Source of the DNA: Alkalicoccus luteus
GTDB lineage: Bacteria; Bacillota; Bacilli; Bacillales; Salisediminibacteriaceae
Strand: one strand, 5' to 3'
NCBI GenBank assembly: GCA_052061695.1
Contig: JBPZEY010000008.1
Length of the DNA stretch: 64,000 nucleotides
This document shows, in pieces, positions 1 through 7,461 of the stretch (positions are counted from its first letter, which is position 1; every line of letters starts with the position of its first letter). Both the position numbers and the translations under genes were made by a program. Below the pieces are notes generated by a model, which was given only the letters and a program-made list of their open reading frames with translations, was not told where the DNA came from and did not search any database.

Positions 1-1
1 T

Positions 2-670
2 TCCGGAATGGGAACAGGACGCTATGATATTGGAATTGCCGGTATGACGATCACAGAAGAGCGTGCCGAGAACTTTGAATTCTCACGTCCTTACTACAGT
101 GCCGGTCTGATTCTGGCAGTACAGCCGGGTGAAGAAGAAATTCAGTCCATCGACGACGTCGACGGTCTGCGTGTCTCAACGCGTGCTGCTACAACGAGCC
201 AGACTTATCTGGAAGAAAACACGGATGCAGAAGTGGTCACGTTCCCAGACATCGTGAACGCTTACCAGGATCTGCAGGCAGGTCGCGTTGATGCCGCTAT
301 TTATGACCTTCCAAACGTTCTCTACTACATTGAAACAGAAGGTGTAGGCGAAATGGAAACAGTCGGTGATACGCTCACTGGTGAGCAGTATGGCATTGCC
401 TTCCCGGAAGGCTCCGAGCTGCGTGAAGACGTAGATGCTGCGCTCGAAACACTGATGGAAGATGGCACATATGCCGAAATTTATGAAGAGTGGTTCGGTC
501 AGGAGCCTAACCTCGACCAGCTTGCAGATACAGCAGAAGATGCGATGAATCTGGAGCCGGAAGATGCAGAGGATGCGGACGAAGCAGATACTGCAGATGA
601 AGAAGTAAACGACGGCGAAGATGTTGAAAACGATCCAGCAGAAGACAACGAAGAAGACAACAACGAGTAA
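2..670 (+). CDS. Polar amino acid ABC transporter substrate-binding protein (5' truncated by window edge)
   Basis: This is the C-terminal ~222 residues of a family 3 solute-binding protein that would capture an amino acid outside the membrane for the permease and ATPase that follow. The reading frame is open to the left edge, so the signal peptide and first lobe are missing. The motif GIAGMTITEERAENFEFSRP and the ending YAEIYEEWFG are typical of the family. The last ~45 residues are an extra tail made almost only of Asp, Glu, Asn and Ala, which suggests adaptation of an exposed protein to salt. The substrate cannot be read from the sequence; arginine, glutamine or cystine are all possible. 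Confidence 0.9.
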   Translation, partial: SGMGTGRYDIGIAGMTITEERAENFEFSRPYYSAGLILAVQPGEEEIQSIDDVDGLRVSTRAATTSQTYLEENTDAEVVTFPDIVNAYQDLQAGRVDAAIYDLPNVLYYIETEGVGEMETVGDTLTGEQYGIAFPEGSELREDVDAALETLMEDGTYAEIYEEWFGQEPNLDQLADTAEDAMNLEPEDAEDADEADTADEEVNDGEDVENDPAEDNEEDNNE

Positions 671-687
671 CACACTGCAGGCAGTTG

Positions 688-719
688 ACCCGGTCTGATC
701 ACTCGTCGGACCGGGTTTA
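688..719 (+). terminator. Weak hairpin between binding protein and permease genes
   Basis: Arms acccggtc (688-695) and gaccgggt (709-716) form an 8 bp stem followed by only a short T run. In an importer operon such a hairpin could lower downstream expression or stabilise the 3' end of the abundant binding-protein message, rather than end transcription fully. Confidence 0.5.
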
Positions 720-743
720 TTTCGTAGAGGAGGTCTGAAGGAC

Positions 744-1415
744 ATGCTTGAAAATTTACAGGAAATTTTCTCGAGTCCACACTACACGAACACGCTCCCG
801 TTTTTATGGCGCGGCATGCAGCTGACGCTTCTCGTCACGTTCGTCGGGGTATTTATCGGGTTTATCATCGGAAGTCTCATCGGACTGATGCGGCTTTCCA
901 AAAACAAAGTCGTTTACGGCATCGCCACGGTTTACATAGAAGCATTCCGCGGTACGCCGATTCTCGTACAGGCGCTCTTCCTGTACTTCGGTTTTTCCGA
1001 TTTTCTCGGGATTAACTTTACGGCAATCCAGGCAGGTATTCTCGTTATCGCCTTGAACGCCGGGGCGTATATCGCGGAAATAGTCCGCGGTGGTGTTGAG
1101 TCGATCGACAAAGGACAGATGGAAGCCGGCCGTTCCATGGGAATGACATCCACCCAGACGATGCGCTATATCATCTGGCCGCAGGCGTTTAAGCGGATGA
1201 TTCCGCCGCTCGGCAACCAGTTCATCATCAGTCTGAAGGATACATCTATATTCGCGGTTATTTCACTCGGCGAAATGACGTATCTGATGCGTCAGTATGT
1301 AAGCACGACCGGGGATCCGTTTGTCCCGTATATCATGCTCTGTCTTGGGTATCTGATTATTACGATTCCGAGTATGGTCATTCTGCGACGCGTTGAACGG
1401 AGGTTGGATGTATAA
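744..1415 (+). CDS. Polar amino acid ABC transporter permease
   Basis: A 223-residue inner-membrane permease of the HisM/GlnP family with about five membrane segments. The EAA loop that docks the ATPase is visible as EAGRSMGMTSTQTMRYIIWP. AGGAGG at 728-733 precedes the ATG. The gene lies between the binding protein and the ATPase and overlaps the ATPase start by one base (TAATG), so translation is probably coupled. The family assignment is firm; the substrate is unknown. Confidence 0.93.
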   Translation: MLENLQEIFSSPHYTNTLPFLWRGMQLTLLVTFVGVFIGFIIGSLIGLMRLSKNKVVYGIATVYIEAFRGTPILVQALFLYFGFSDFLGINFTAIQAGILVIALNAGAYIAEIVRGGVESIDKGQMEAGRSMGMTSTQTMRYIIWPQAFKRMIPPLGNQFIISLKDTSIFAVISLGEMTYLMRQYVSTTGDPFVPYIMLCLGYLIITIPSMVILRRVERRLDV

Positions 1416-2137
1416 TGATCACAGTTAAAAACCTGCACAAAAGCTTTGGGGATAACGAGGTTCTCTCCGGCATCGATGCTCAAGTCGAAGAGCGAGAGGT
1501 GGTCTGTGTCATCGGGCCATCAGGCTCCGGAAAAAGTACGTTTCTTCGCTGCATGAACATGCTGGAAGAAATTACGAGCGGTGAAGTTATCATCGACGGC
1601 GTAAGCCTCACTGATCCGAAAACAAATATTAACAAGCTTCGCGCTCAGGTCGGCATGGTATTTCAGCACTTCAACCTGTTTCCGCACATGACTGTGATGG
1701 AAAACGTTACGCTCGGCCCGCGTAAAGTGAGCGGCAAGGAAAAAGGCGAGGCCGATCAGCTGGCAAAGGAGCTTCTCGATAAAGTAGGACTGGCCGACAA
1801 GGCACAGGCTTATCCGGGAAGTCTATCAGGAGGTCAGAAGCAGCGGGTAGCGATCGCACGAGCGCTTGCAATGAACCCGAAGGTGATGCTGTTTGATGAG
1901 CCGACCTCGGCGCTTGATCCTGAGCTTGTCGGAGACGTACTCGGCGTTATGAAGGATCTTGCCAAGGAAGGGATGACGATGGTCGTTGTCACGCACGAAA
2001 TGGGCTTCGCGCGCGAGATGGGCGACCGCGTGATCTTCATGGATAAAGGCGTCATTCAGGAAGAAGGGAAGCCGGAGCAGATCTTCGATAATCCGCAGAA
2101 CGAACGGACCCAGTCCTTCCTGAGCAAATTGCTGTAA
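1415..2137 (+). CDS. Polar amino acid ABC transporter ATP-binding protein
   Basis: A 240-residue GlnQ/HisP-type ATPase that powers import. It has Walker A GPSGSGKST, a Q-loop in VGMVFQHFNLFPHMTV, the ABC signature LSGGQKQR, Walker B VMLFDEPTSALDPE and the switch histidine in VVVTHEMGFA. It is the last gene of a three-gene operon and is followed at once by a strong intrinsic terminator. Confidence 0.95.
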   Translation: MITVKNLHKSFGDNEVLSGIDAQVEEREVVCVIGPSGSGKSTFLRCMNMLEEITSGEVIIDGVSLTDPKTNINKLRAQVGMVFQHFNLFPHMTVMENVTLGPRKVSGKEKGEADQLAKELLDKVGLADKAQAYPGSLSGGQKQRVAIARALAMNPKVMLFDEPTSALDPELVGDVLGVMKDLAKEGMTMVVVTHEMGFAREMGDRVIFMDKGVIQEEGKPEQIFDNPQNERTQSFLSKLL

Positions 2138-2150
2138 ATCAGCACGATAA

Positions 2151-2177
2151 AACCCGGCCGCTGTGCCGGGTTTTTTT
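2151..2177 (+). terminator. Intrinsic terminator of the amino acid ABC operon
   Basis: Arms aacccggc (2151-2158) and gccgggtt (2165-2172) are followed by seven T residues, 13 bases after the ATPase stop codon. Confidence 0.9.
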
Positions 2178-2442
2178 ATGGTGGATAACGGTGCAGGAAG
2201 ATGGTTCTTTTGGCCTGAAAGCAACGTAACGATTGGTGAAAACTGCACAACGCTGCTCGAAAGCGATATAACAATGCCGAAAGAGAACACAGCAGCGGGC
2301 AAAAGTGATTTACGCAACGTAACAGTTCATGATAACGAATAAAACAACACAAGCACCTTCAAACGTGACACAGCGTTCCTCAAAACGAACACTCCCCATT
2401 CATACGAACACCGGGCCGGCGCCCGATTTGATTCACAGCCTG

Positions 2443-2468
2443 AAAACCCGGCGAACGCTCTCGCCGGG
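2443..2468 (-). terminator. Intrinsic terminator of yhaM
   Basis: Arms cccggcga (2447-2454) and tcgccggg (2461-2468). On the minus strand the hairpin is followed by a short T run (aaaa at 2443-2446). It lies 20 bases beyond the yhaM stop codon. Confidence 0.8.
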
Positions 2469-2488
2469 TGTTTCCGTTGCCGTGCTGT

Positions 2489-3475
2489 CTATTCATCCGT
2501 CATCGGCTTGTACAGCTTGCCGAGCGGGAACACTTTTGTGAATTCGCCTTCCGGTGCCTCCTTTAATCCACGCTCGACCATGTTGACGCGGGAGTCGATC
2601 ATATCAACAAGGTGGATGATGTGCGCTTCAAGAGTTTTCGGTTCGACCGGCGAGCCCCACTCGAGCCTGCCGTGATGGCTGAGGATGCAGTGCTGCAGCT
2701 GGTACACGGCTTCCTGCTCCAGCTTAGTCAGCTTGGCATTGTCGCCGCGTTCGCTCAGGATACGCTGTACTTCCCGGTCGACCAGCATGGAAGACATGGA
2801 AATATGACCGATAAATTCACCGGGTACACTGTACTGGGGGGCAATGTGATTCGTATATTCCATCACCTTCGACGCATCATGCAGCGTGATGCCGCCGATA
2901 ATAAAATCTTTATTAATCGCAGGATAGCGGCCGGCGATGTCGAGTCCGAGCCGTACCATGCAAACGGTGTGATACAAAAGACCGCCGACGAAGGAATGGT
3001 GATTGCTCGTTGCAGCCGGATAGCTGCTGAACGGCTTTTTATAGCGAGTGTAGATGCTGGAGACGATCTCCTGCAGCAGCGGGTCGACAATTTGGTTGAT
3101 CGCCTGCTCGAGCTCCTGCTGCAGCGATTCGATCGGTTCCGGCGGCATTTCCAAAAATTCGTTCAGGTCGACCTCGTTTTCCTGCATCGGACGGAACGAG
3201 CGAGCCGTCATCTGCAGCTGATCCTGGTAGGTGGACGTATCGCCCTCTATGTAAATAATCTTTCCTTCTTGCAGCACCTGCTTTACTTCGTCTTCGCGGC
3301 CGTTGATCTGATCGCTCCACACTTTCACGGGGATTTCCTTTGCTCCTTTTGAGACAGACAAATTGTAAAACGGATCGCCCTTTTTCGTCTGTGCCAGATT
3401 GGCGCTGCGGATGAGGCCAAAGCCTTGAAACTGCTGATTCGCTTCTTCAAGCAAAGCTAAATCTTCTACTGCCAT
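2489..3475 (-). CDS. yhaM: 3'-5' exoribonuclease YhaM
   Basis: A 328-residue cytoplasmic nuclease close in length to B. subtilis YhaM (~314). The N-terminal third is an OB-fold nucleic-acid binding domain (FGLIRSANLAQTKKGDPFYN to VKVWSDQ). It is followed by a metal-dependent HD domain with HHSFVGGLLYHTV and GGITLHDASKVMEY. The family trims RNA, and probably DNA, from the 3' end. The frame stays open upstream, but the ATG at 3475 is preferred because AGGAGG lies just before it and YhaM homologues begin there. It is divergently arranged with the two-component system, with about 100 bases between the starts. Confidence 0.92.
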   Translation of the reverse strand: MAVEDLALLEEANQQFQGFGLIRSANLAQTKKGDPFYNLSVSKGAKEIPVKVWSDQINGREDEVKQVLQEGKIIYIEGDTSTYQDQLQMTARSFRPMQENEVDLNEFLEMPPEPIESLQQELEQAINQIVDPLLQEIVSSIYTRYKKPFSSYPAATSNHHSFVGGLLYHTVCMVRLGLDIAGRYPAINKDFIIGGITLHDASKVMEYTNHIAPQYSVPGEFIGHISMSSMLVDREVQRILSERGDNAKLTKLEQEAVYQLQHCILSHHGRLEWGSPVEPKTLEAHIIHLVDMIDSRVNMVERGLKEAPEGEFTKVFPLGKLYKPMTDE

Positions 3476-3522
3476 CGTGCATCCCTCCTCATGTATCTTT
3501 CTTTCCAGTTTATCATACAGGC

Positions 3523-3556
3523 TGTTCATCCGGTGTTCATAAAAATCTGCTACACT
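3523..3556 (+). promoter_or_regulatory. Two-component system promoter with direct-repeat operator
   Basis: TGTTCAT (3523-3529), four bases, TGTTCAT (3534-3540), ten bases, then a -10-like TACACT (3551-3556). The 11-base period puts both repeats on one face of the helix, as in OmpR-family operators. No -35 hexamer is apparent, as at activated promoters. The same arrangement recurs at 5539-5572. Confidence 0.7.
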
Positions 3557-3576
3557 GCAGGCAGGAGGTGCGGAAC

Positions 3577-4257
3577 GTGTACAAACTGCTGATGGTGGAA
3601 GACGATGCTCACATTTGCGAGCTCGTATCGCTCTATACAGATAAAGCAAAGCTTGAACTCATCACGGCAGCGGACGGGGAAGCCGGGCTCGCTGCTTACT
3701 ATGACGAGGAGCCGGACTTAGTTCTGCTTGATATTATGCTGCCGGAGCGAAGCGGCTGGGAACTGTGCCGGGAAATCAGAAAAGACAATCCGCTGCTGCC
3801 GATTCTGATGCTGACCGGAAGAGGAGAGGCGGACGACATCGTACGTGGACTGGACATTGGCGCCGACGACTATGTCGTAAAGCCATTCGATCCGAATGAA
3901 CTGATGGCACGGATTCACGCGCTTCTCCGGCGGGCTCACCCTTTTTCGACCGGGAGCCTGCTTTCAAGCGGTCGCTTGCAGGTGGACATGCAAAACCGGG
4001 AGCTGACGGCTGCCGGAGAAAAACTGCTGTTTCCGCCGCGGGAGCTGGAGCTGCTTGCTTTTTTCATGCAGTACTCCGGACAGACGCTGACGAGAGAGCA
4101 GCTGCTCGATGCCGTCTGGGGACGGGACTTTGACGGTGATCCCCGGACGGTGGACGTACATGTAAAGCGCATCCGCAGACGACTTGATACGGTTGAGAGC
4201 GGCGTTCAACTCGTCACGGTGCGGCAGGCGGGCTACCGGCTTGAGGAAATAACATGA
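3577..4257 (+). CDS. OmpR-family response regulator
   Basis: A 226-residue regulator with a receiver domain (acidic pocket VEDD, phospho-acceptor Asp52 in LVLLDIMLPERSG, conserved Lys in VVKPFDPNEL) and a C-terminal winged-helix domain (TREQLLDAVWG to DVHVKRIRRRL). The GTG at 3577 is preferred to the GTG at 3568 because GCAGGAGG (3561-3568) then has normal spacing. It overlaps the kinase start by ATGA. The repeat operator in front of it suggests autoregulation. Its signal is not evident from sequence. Confidence 0.92.
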   Translation: MYKLLMVEDDAHICELVSLYTDKAKLELITAADGEAGLAAYYDEEPDLVLLDIMLPERSGWELCREIRKDNPLLPILMLTGRGEADDIVRGLDIGADDYVVKPFDPNELMARIHALLRRAHPFSTGSLLSSGRLQVDMQNRELTAAGEKLLFPPRELELLAFFMQYSGQTLTREQLLDAVWGRDFDGDPRTVDVHVKRIRRRLDTVESGVQLVTVRQAGYRLEEIT

Positions 4258-5534
4258 GAAAGCAGTCGCTGTTCCGAAAGTTGTTCTCGACATACGCTGC
4301 TGTCATTCTCGGATCGTTTCTCGTCTTCGGTGCCGCTTATATCATTCAGTTTCACTACACGCTGTACGACGATTTTGAGCAGCGGCATGCTGACATCCGG
4401 GAAGCAGTGAAGAGCCAGCTGCAGACGGCTGATCGCTACGGCTGGTCTTCAGATGAACGAGAGGAAAGCCTGTCCGCGGTGCTCAGCGGCTCTAATTACG
4501 AGGCAGAGCTGCTGGATAGCGGAAGCGAAGCGGCCTCAGGCTACTGGACCGGCGGCGAGCTGCATTACGAAGTCGTGTCGTCATTTGACGAGGGCTATAT
4601 CCGCACAGTATTCACCGGTCTGGAGCATGATTACATCCGTGCAGTCACGGCGATTGCGGGCACGATCGGCGGTGTTTTAATGCTTGCAGCAGGGATGGTC
4701 TGGGTTGTATCCAGGCGCCTTGCAGATCCGCTTCGTGAGATGAGCAGGGCGGCGTCTGCTGTAAGCGGCGGTGATTTCTCAGTGCGTGTCGATGAGCACG
4801 GACCGCTTGAGATCAGCCGGCTCGGTCGTTCTTTAAACCAGATGGGGGAGGAGCTTGCCGAGACGGAGCAGCTCCGAAAAGCGTTTCTAGCCAACGTGAC
4901 CCACGATCTCCGTTCTCCGCTGACGTCGATCAAGGGGTTTTTAACGGCGCTGGAGGACGGTACGATTCCGGACGAACGGCGCCCCTATTACTATAGACTC
5001 ATGCGCGGAGAAACGGAGCGGCTGATTAAGCTGGTGCATGACTTGCTTGACCTCACGAAGCTGGAAGGCGGAAGAATCGAGCTCGATTGTGCACCGGTAT
5101 CACTTAAACCTGCTCTCGAGCGGGTTCTGGAAACAGCCCGGCCCGAACTCGGAAGCCGCCGCACGGTGCTGACAGGAGAAACAGAAGCGGTTGTCTGGGG
5201 GGATCGAGAGCGGCTGGACCAAGTCTGGATCAACCTGCTCGCCAACGCTGCCGCATTTTCACCAAAAAACAGTACGATTACGCTTACGTTCACGGAGCAC
5301 CGCGAATCAGTTTCCGTTTCGATACGTGATGAAGGAAGCGGGATGACAAAAGAAGCGCTGGAGCAGATGTGGGACCGTTTTTACAAAGCAGACAGCTCCC
5401 GCTCCGGAAAAGCAGGCACCGGGATCGGTCTCTCGATTGTCCGTTCATTGACGGAGCTGCATGGAGGCGCTGTTTCTGCCGACAGCAGTGTAGGAGAGGG
5501 AACGACAGTGACCGTGACGCTGCCGAAAGCATAA
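4254..5534 (+). CDS. Sensor histidine kinase
   Basis: A 426-residue membrane kinase and partner of the preceding regulator. Membrane segments lie at about residues 12-34 and 130-152 and flank a ~95-residue extracytoplasmic sensor. A HAMP region follows (RRLADPLREMSRAASAVSGG), then the HisKA box with His217 in NVTHDLRSPLTSIKGF, the N box DQVWINLLANAAAFSP, G1 DEGSGM and G2 GTGIGLSI. All catalytic motifs are intact. The ligand is unknown; the downstream CopD-like protein hints at a membrane or metal signal, but that is only inference. Confidence 0.93.
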   Translation: MRKQSLFRKLFSTYAAVILGSFLVFGAAYIIQFHYTLYDDFEQRHADIREAVKSQLQTADRYGWSSDEREESLSAVLSGSNYEAELLDSGSEAASGYWTGGELHYEVVSSFDEGYIRTVFTGLEHDYIRAVTAIAGTIGGVLMLAAGMVWVVSRRLADPLREMSRAASAVSGGDFSVRVDEHGPLEISRLGRSLNQMGEELAETEQLRKAFLANVTHDLRSPLTSIKGFLTALEDGTIPDERRPYYYRLMRGETERLIKLVHDLLDLTKLEGGRIELDCAPVSLKPALERVLETARPELGSRRTVLTGETEAVVWGDRERLDQVWINLLANAAAFSPKNSTITLTFTEHRESVSVSIRDEGSGMTKEALEQMWDRFYKADSSRSGKAGTGIGLSIVRSLTELHGGAVSADSSVGEGTTVTVTLPKA

Positions 5535-5538
5535 CAGT

Positions 5539-5572
5539 TGTTCATTTGCTGTTCATATTCGCCTGGTACGCT
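5539..5572 (+). promoter_or_regulatory. Second copy of the direct-repeat operator, upstream of the CopD-like gene
   Basis: TGTTCAT (5539-5545), four bases, TGTTCAT (5550-5556), ten bases, then TACGCT (5567-5572). Both repeats and both spacings match the element at 3523-3556. It starts five bases after the kinase stop codon and ~35 bases before the next gene. Confidence 0.7.
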
Positions 5573-5607
5573 GAGTTGGACGTTATCAGCAGAAAGGATG
5601 AATGAAC

Positions 5608-6051
5608 ATGGTATATGAAGCAGCATACAGCTTGCACATTGGGGGGATTGCGCTCTGGATCGGCTCCTTTGCAGCCTTCGCCTGGCTGCTGAGAGGAATG
5701 GCGCAGCAGGGGGAACTAGCAGAAGCAGAAAAGCGGCAGATTTGCCGTATGACAAGGTTTGTCAATCTTGGCGTCCTGCCTGCAGCTGGAATTGTTTTGA
5801 TGACGGGCGTGTACATGATTTTACAGCTGAACAGGGAGACGCTCCCGCTTTACATGCTCGTCATGGAGCAGGCCGGGGCACTGATTATTCTCGTGACCGC
5901 TGTCGGCACCGGTCTTTACAGCCGCCGGCTTGTGAAGCAGCTGGACGAAAAAGGAGCGCGGGCAGCCGCATCCAGTTACAGTGTAGCACTGCTGCTGTCT
6001 GCGGGCCTCGCGCTCGCGGTCGTAGTCTTTGTCGGTCTGCGGATTGGTTAA
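5608..6051 (+). CDS. Four-helix membrane protein, CopD-like
   Basis: About 147 residues with four predicted membrane helices. The opening LHIGGIALWIGSFAAFAWLL resembles the histidine-containing first helix of CopD-domain and related cytochrome b-like proteins. The second ATG (5608) is preferred because AAAGGA at 5593-5598 is then nine bases away; the ATG at 5602 would sit too close. It probably belongs to the regulon of the upstream two-component system because it carries the same operator. Its function is unknown; copper or haem handling is one possibility. It overlaps the convergent oxidoreductase by four bases. Confidence 0.75.
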   Translation: MVYEAAYSLHIGGIALWIGSFAAFAWLLRGMAQQGELAEAEKRQICRMTRFVNLGVLPAAGIVLMTGVYMILQLNRETLPLYMLVMEQAGALIILVTAVGTGLYSRRLVKQLDEKGARAAASSYSVALLLSAGLALAVVVFVGLRIG

Positions 6052-7025
6052 GGCGTCAGGATCATTTTTCCGCTCGTGCGGCGGTTTTCCATGTCTTCGT
6101 GAAGGGAAGCCGCCTCCCGCAGCGGATACGTGCCGCCGATCGTCAGCTTCAGCTTGCCCTCGGCAGCGAGCCGCATGATCGTTTCCAGGCTTTCCTGAAA
6201 TGCTTTAGGTCTTGCCATCATCTGCGGCAGAAAGAAGCCGATGACGGACTTATTTTTTTCGAGCAGACTGAACGGACTGAATTCCGGCAGCTCTCCGCTC
6301 GCGGCACCGAAGAAGACGAGGCGTCCAAACGGAGCTAAAATCTCGAGCGTATCGTGAAAAATGGAACCGCCGGCCATTTCAAGAGCCACGTCGACGCCAT
6401 GATCACCGGTCAGCTTGAGCACCTCATCCTTCCAGTTGTCCTTCGTATAATCAACGGCGTGATCCGCTCCAAGATCGAGCGCGGTCTGTCGTTTTTTCTC
6501 TGTGCTCGCAGTCGCAATGATCGTGCCAGCCCCGGCTTCCTTGGCGAGCTGGACAGCGAGAGTGCCGACACCGCCGGCCGCCGCATGAATAAGAATCGTT
6601 TCTCCGGCTTCAAGCCGGCCCATCGTATGGATAATGTGGTAGGCGCTCAGCCCCTGCAGCGGAAGAGCAGCCGCTTCTTCGTCGCTCAGGTTTTCCGGCA
6701 CAGGGATGAGCGTCTTTTCATGCGCGGTAACCTGCTCTGCGTATGCCCCTTCTCCGATCAGCGCAGCGACGCGCTGTCCTTCCTGAACCTGGTCGGAGAC
6801 GCCGCTTCCTTTTGCGGACACGGTACCAACGACTTCTGAACCGGGGATAAACGGCAGCGGCGTGTCAACGACATAGGCATCCTGACGTCTCATCGTATCG
6901 GCGAAATTGACGCCGATCGCCGTTACGTCGATCAGGACCTCCTGTTCACCTGGAACAGGCGTATCAAGCTCTTTGTATGCAAGTACATCCGGACTTCCAA
7001 ACGTTTCAATCTGTACAGCTTTCAT
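6048..7025 (-). CDS. Zinc-type alcohol dehydrogenase-like quinone oxidoreductase
   Basis: A 325-residue medium-chain reductase of the QOR (NADPH:quinone oxidoreductase) group. It has a GroES-like N-terminal domain (PFIPGSEVVGTVSAKGSGV) and a Rossmann NADPH site (LIHAAAGGVGTLAVQLAK). The cysteine pattern for structural or catalytic zinc is absent, as in QOR enzymes. AAAGGAG lies about 12 bases before the ATG. A perfect 14-base palindrome upstream suggests control by a TetR- or MarR-type repressor, perhaps responding to quinones or electrophiles. Confidence 0.9.
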   Translation of the reverse strand: MKAVQIETFGSPDVLAYKELDTPVPGEQEVLIDVTAIGVNFADTMRRQDAYVVDTPLPFIPGSEVVGTVSAKGSGVSDQVQEGQRVAALIGEGAYAEQVTAHEKTLIPVPENLSDEEAAALPLQGLSAYHIIHTMGRLEAGETILIHAAAGGVGTLAVQLAKEAGAGTIIATASTEKKRQTALDLGADHAVDYTKDNWKDEVLKLTGDHGVDVALEMAGGSIFHDTLEILAPFGRLVFFGAASGELPEFSPFSLLEKNKSVIGFFLPQMMARPKAFQESLETIMRLAAEGKLKLTIGGTYPLREAASLHEDMENRRTSGKMILTP

Positions 7026-7047
7026 CGAAAAACCGACTCCTTTTATA

Positions 7048-7061
7048 TGACAGTACTGTCA
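7048..7061 (-). promoter_or_regulatory. Perfect palindrome upstream of the quinone oxidoreductase
   Basis: TGACAGTACTGTCA is fully self-complementary and ends 23 bases from the oxidoreductase start codon. It lies next to a TATAAA-like -10 on the minus strand, so a bound repressor would block the promoter. The cognate regulator is not identified in this window. Confidence 0.6.
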
Positions 7062-7080
7062 ATTTAGTGGCAGAGCAGAG

Positions 7081-7104
7081 CCGTCCATCTCTTTGTGGAC
7101 GGCT
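7081..7104 (-). terminator. Hairpin downstream of the CsbD-like gene
   Basis: GCCGTCCA (7081-7088) and TGGACGGC (7097-7104) form an 8 bp stem between the csbD-like stop and the oxidoreductase promoter. There is no T run on the minus strand, so termination may be inefficient. Confidence 0.45.
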
Positions 7105-7142
7105 TCGGCCCATTGAGCAGATTTGTTTCAAAACAGACATTG

Positions 7143-7319
7143 CTAGTCTTTGTTTTTAATATCGCCTTTTTTATCTTCAACGCTGCCCTTTACCTTTTCC
7201 TTCGTACCTTCGCGCTTCGTTTCCTTGTCGTCCGTCCACTCGCCGACTTTTTCCTTTGTCTTTCCTTTTGCTTTCTCAAACTTACCTTTCGTCTTGTCTT
7301 CCATTCCGTCCTTACTCAT
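7143..7319 (-). CDS. CsbD-like small stress protein
   Basis: A 58-residue, lysine- and glutamate-rich protein (MEDKTKGKFEKAKGKTKEKV and repeats of EKxKG) of the CsbD family. The family is induced by general stress in Bacillus and its biochemical role is unknown. AGGAGG at 7327-7332 fixes the ATG at 7319. A GGGTAA element on the minus strand (7355-7360) fits a SigB -10, but no good GTTTAA partner was found, so SigB control is only suggested. Confidence 0.85.
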   Translation of the reverse strand: MSKDGMEDKTKGKFEKAKGKTKEKVGEWTDDKETKREGTKEKVKGSVEDKKGDIKNKD

Positions 7320-7418
7320 GTGAATGCCTCCTTTAAGCATGTAGTAGTAAGACATTACCCTTTTTATTTCCAGACGAATCAGATGAATCATGTTTAATTG
7401 TGGAGAAGAAAGGTGATA

Positions 7419-7436
7419 GTACCTATGTGGGTATAT
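7419..7436 (+). promoter_or_regulatory. CsoR/CstR-type operator before the persulfide dioxygenase gene
   Basis: The sequence GTACCTATGTGGGTATAT contains the inverted arms TACC and GGTA around a G/C-rich centre, the arrangement bound by the CsoR/CstR repressor family. It lies 26 bases before the start of the CstB-like gene. Related palindromes stand before the VKOR-like gene at 63.15 kb. Confidence 0.6.
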
Positions 7437-7461
7437 AAATGATTCAAGGAGGGACTGTTTT

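Noticed and set aside
2178..2342. A 54-codon open frame starting right after the ABC operon terminator
   Set aside because: The ATG is inside or next to the terminator T run, so there is no ribosome binding site and it should rarely be transcribed.
2151..2468. Two similar CCCGGC hairpins that might mark a third terminator-flanked island
   Set aside because: The genes on the two sides are convergent, so each hairpin is explained as the terminator of its own gene, and the space between does not match the island module.
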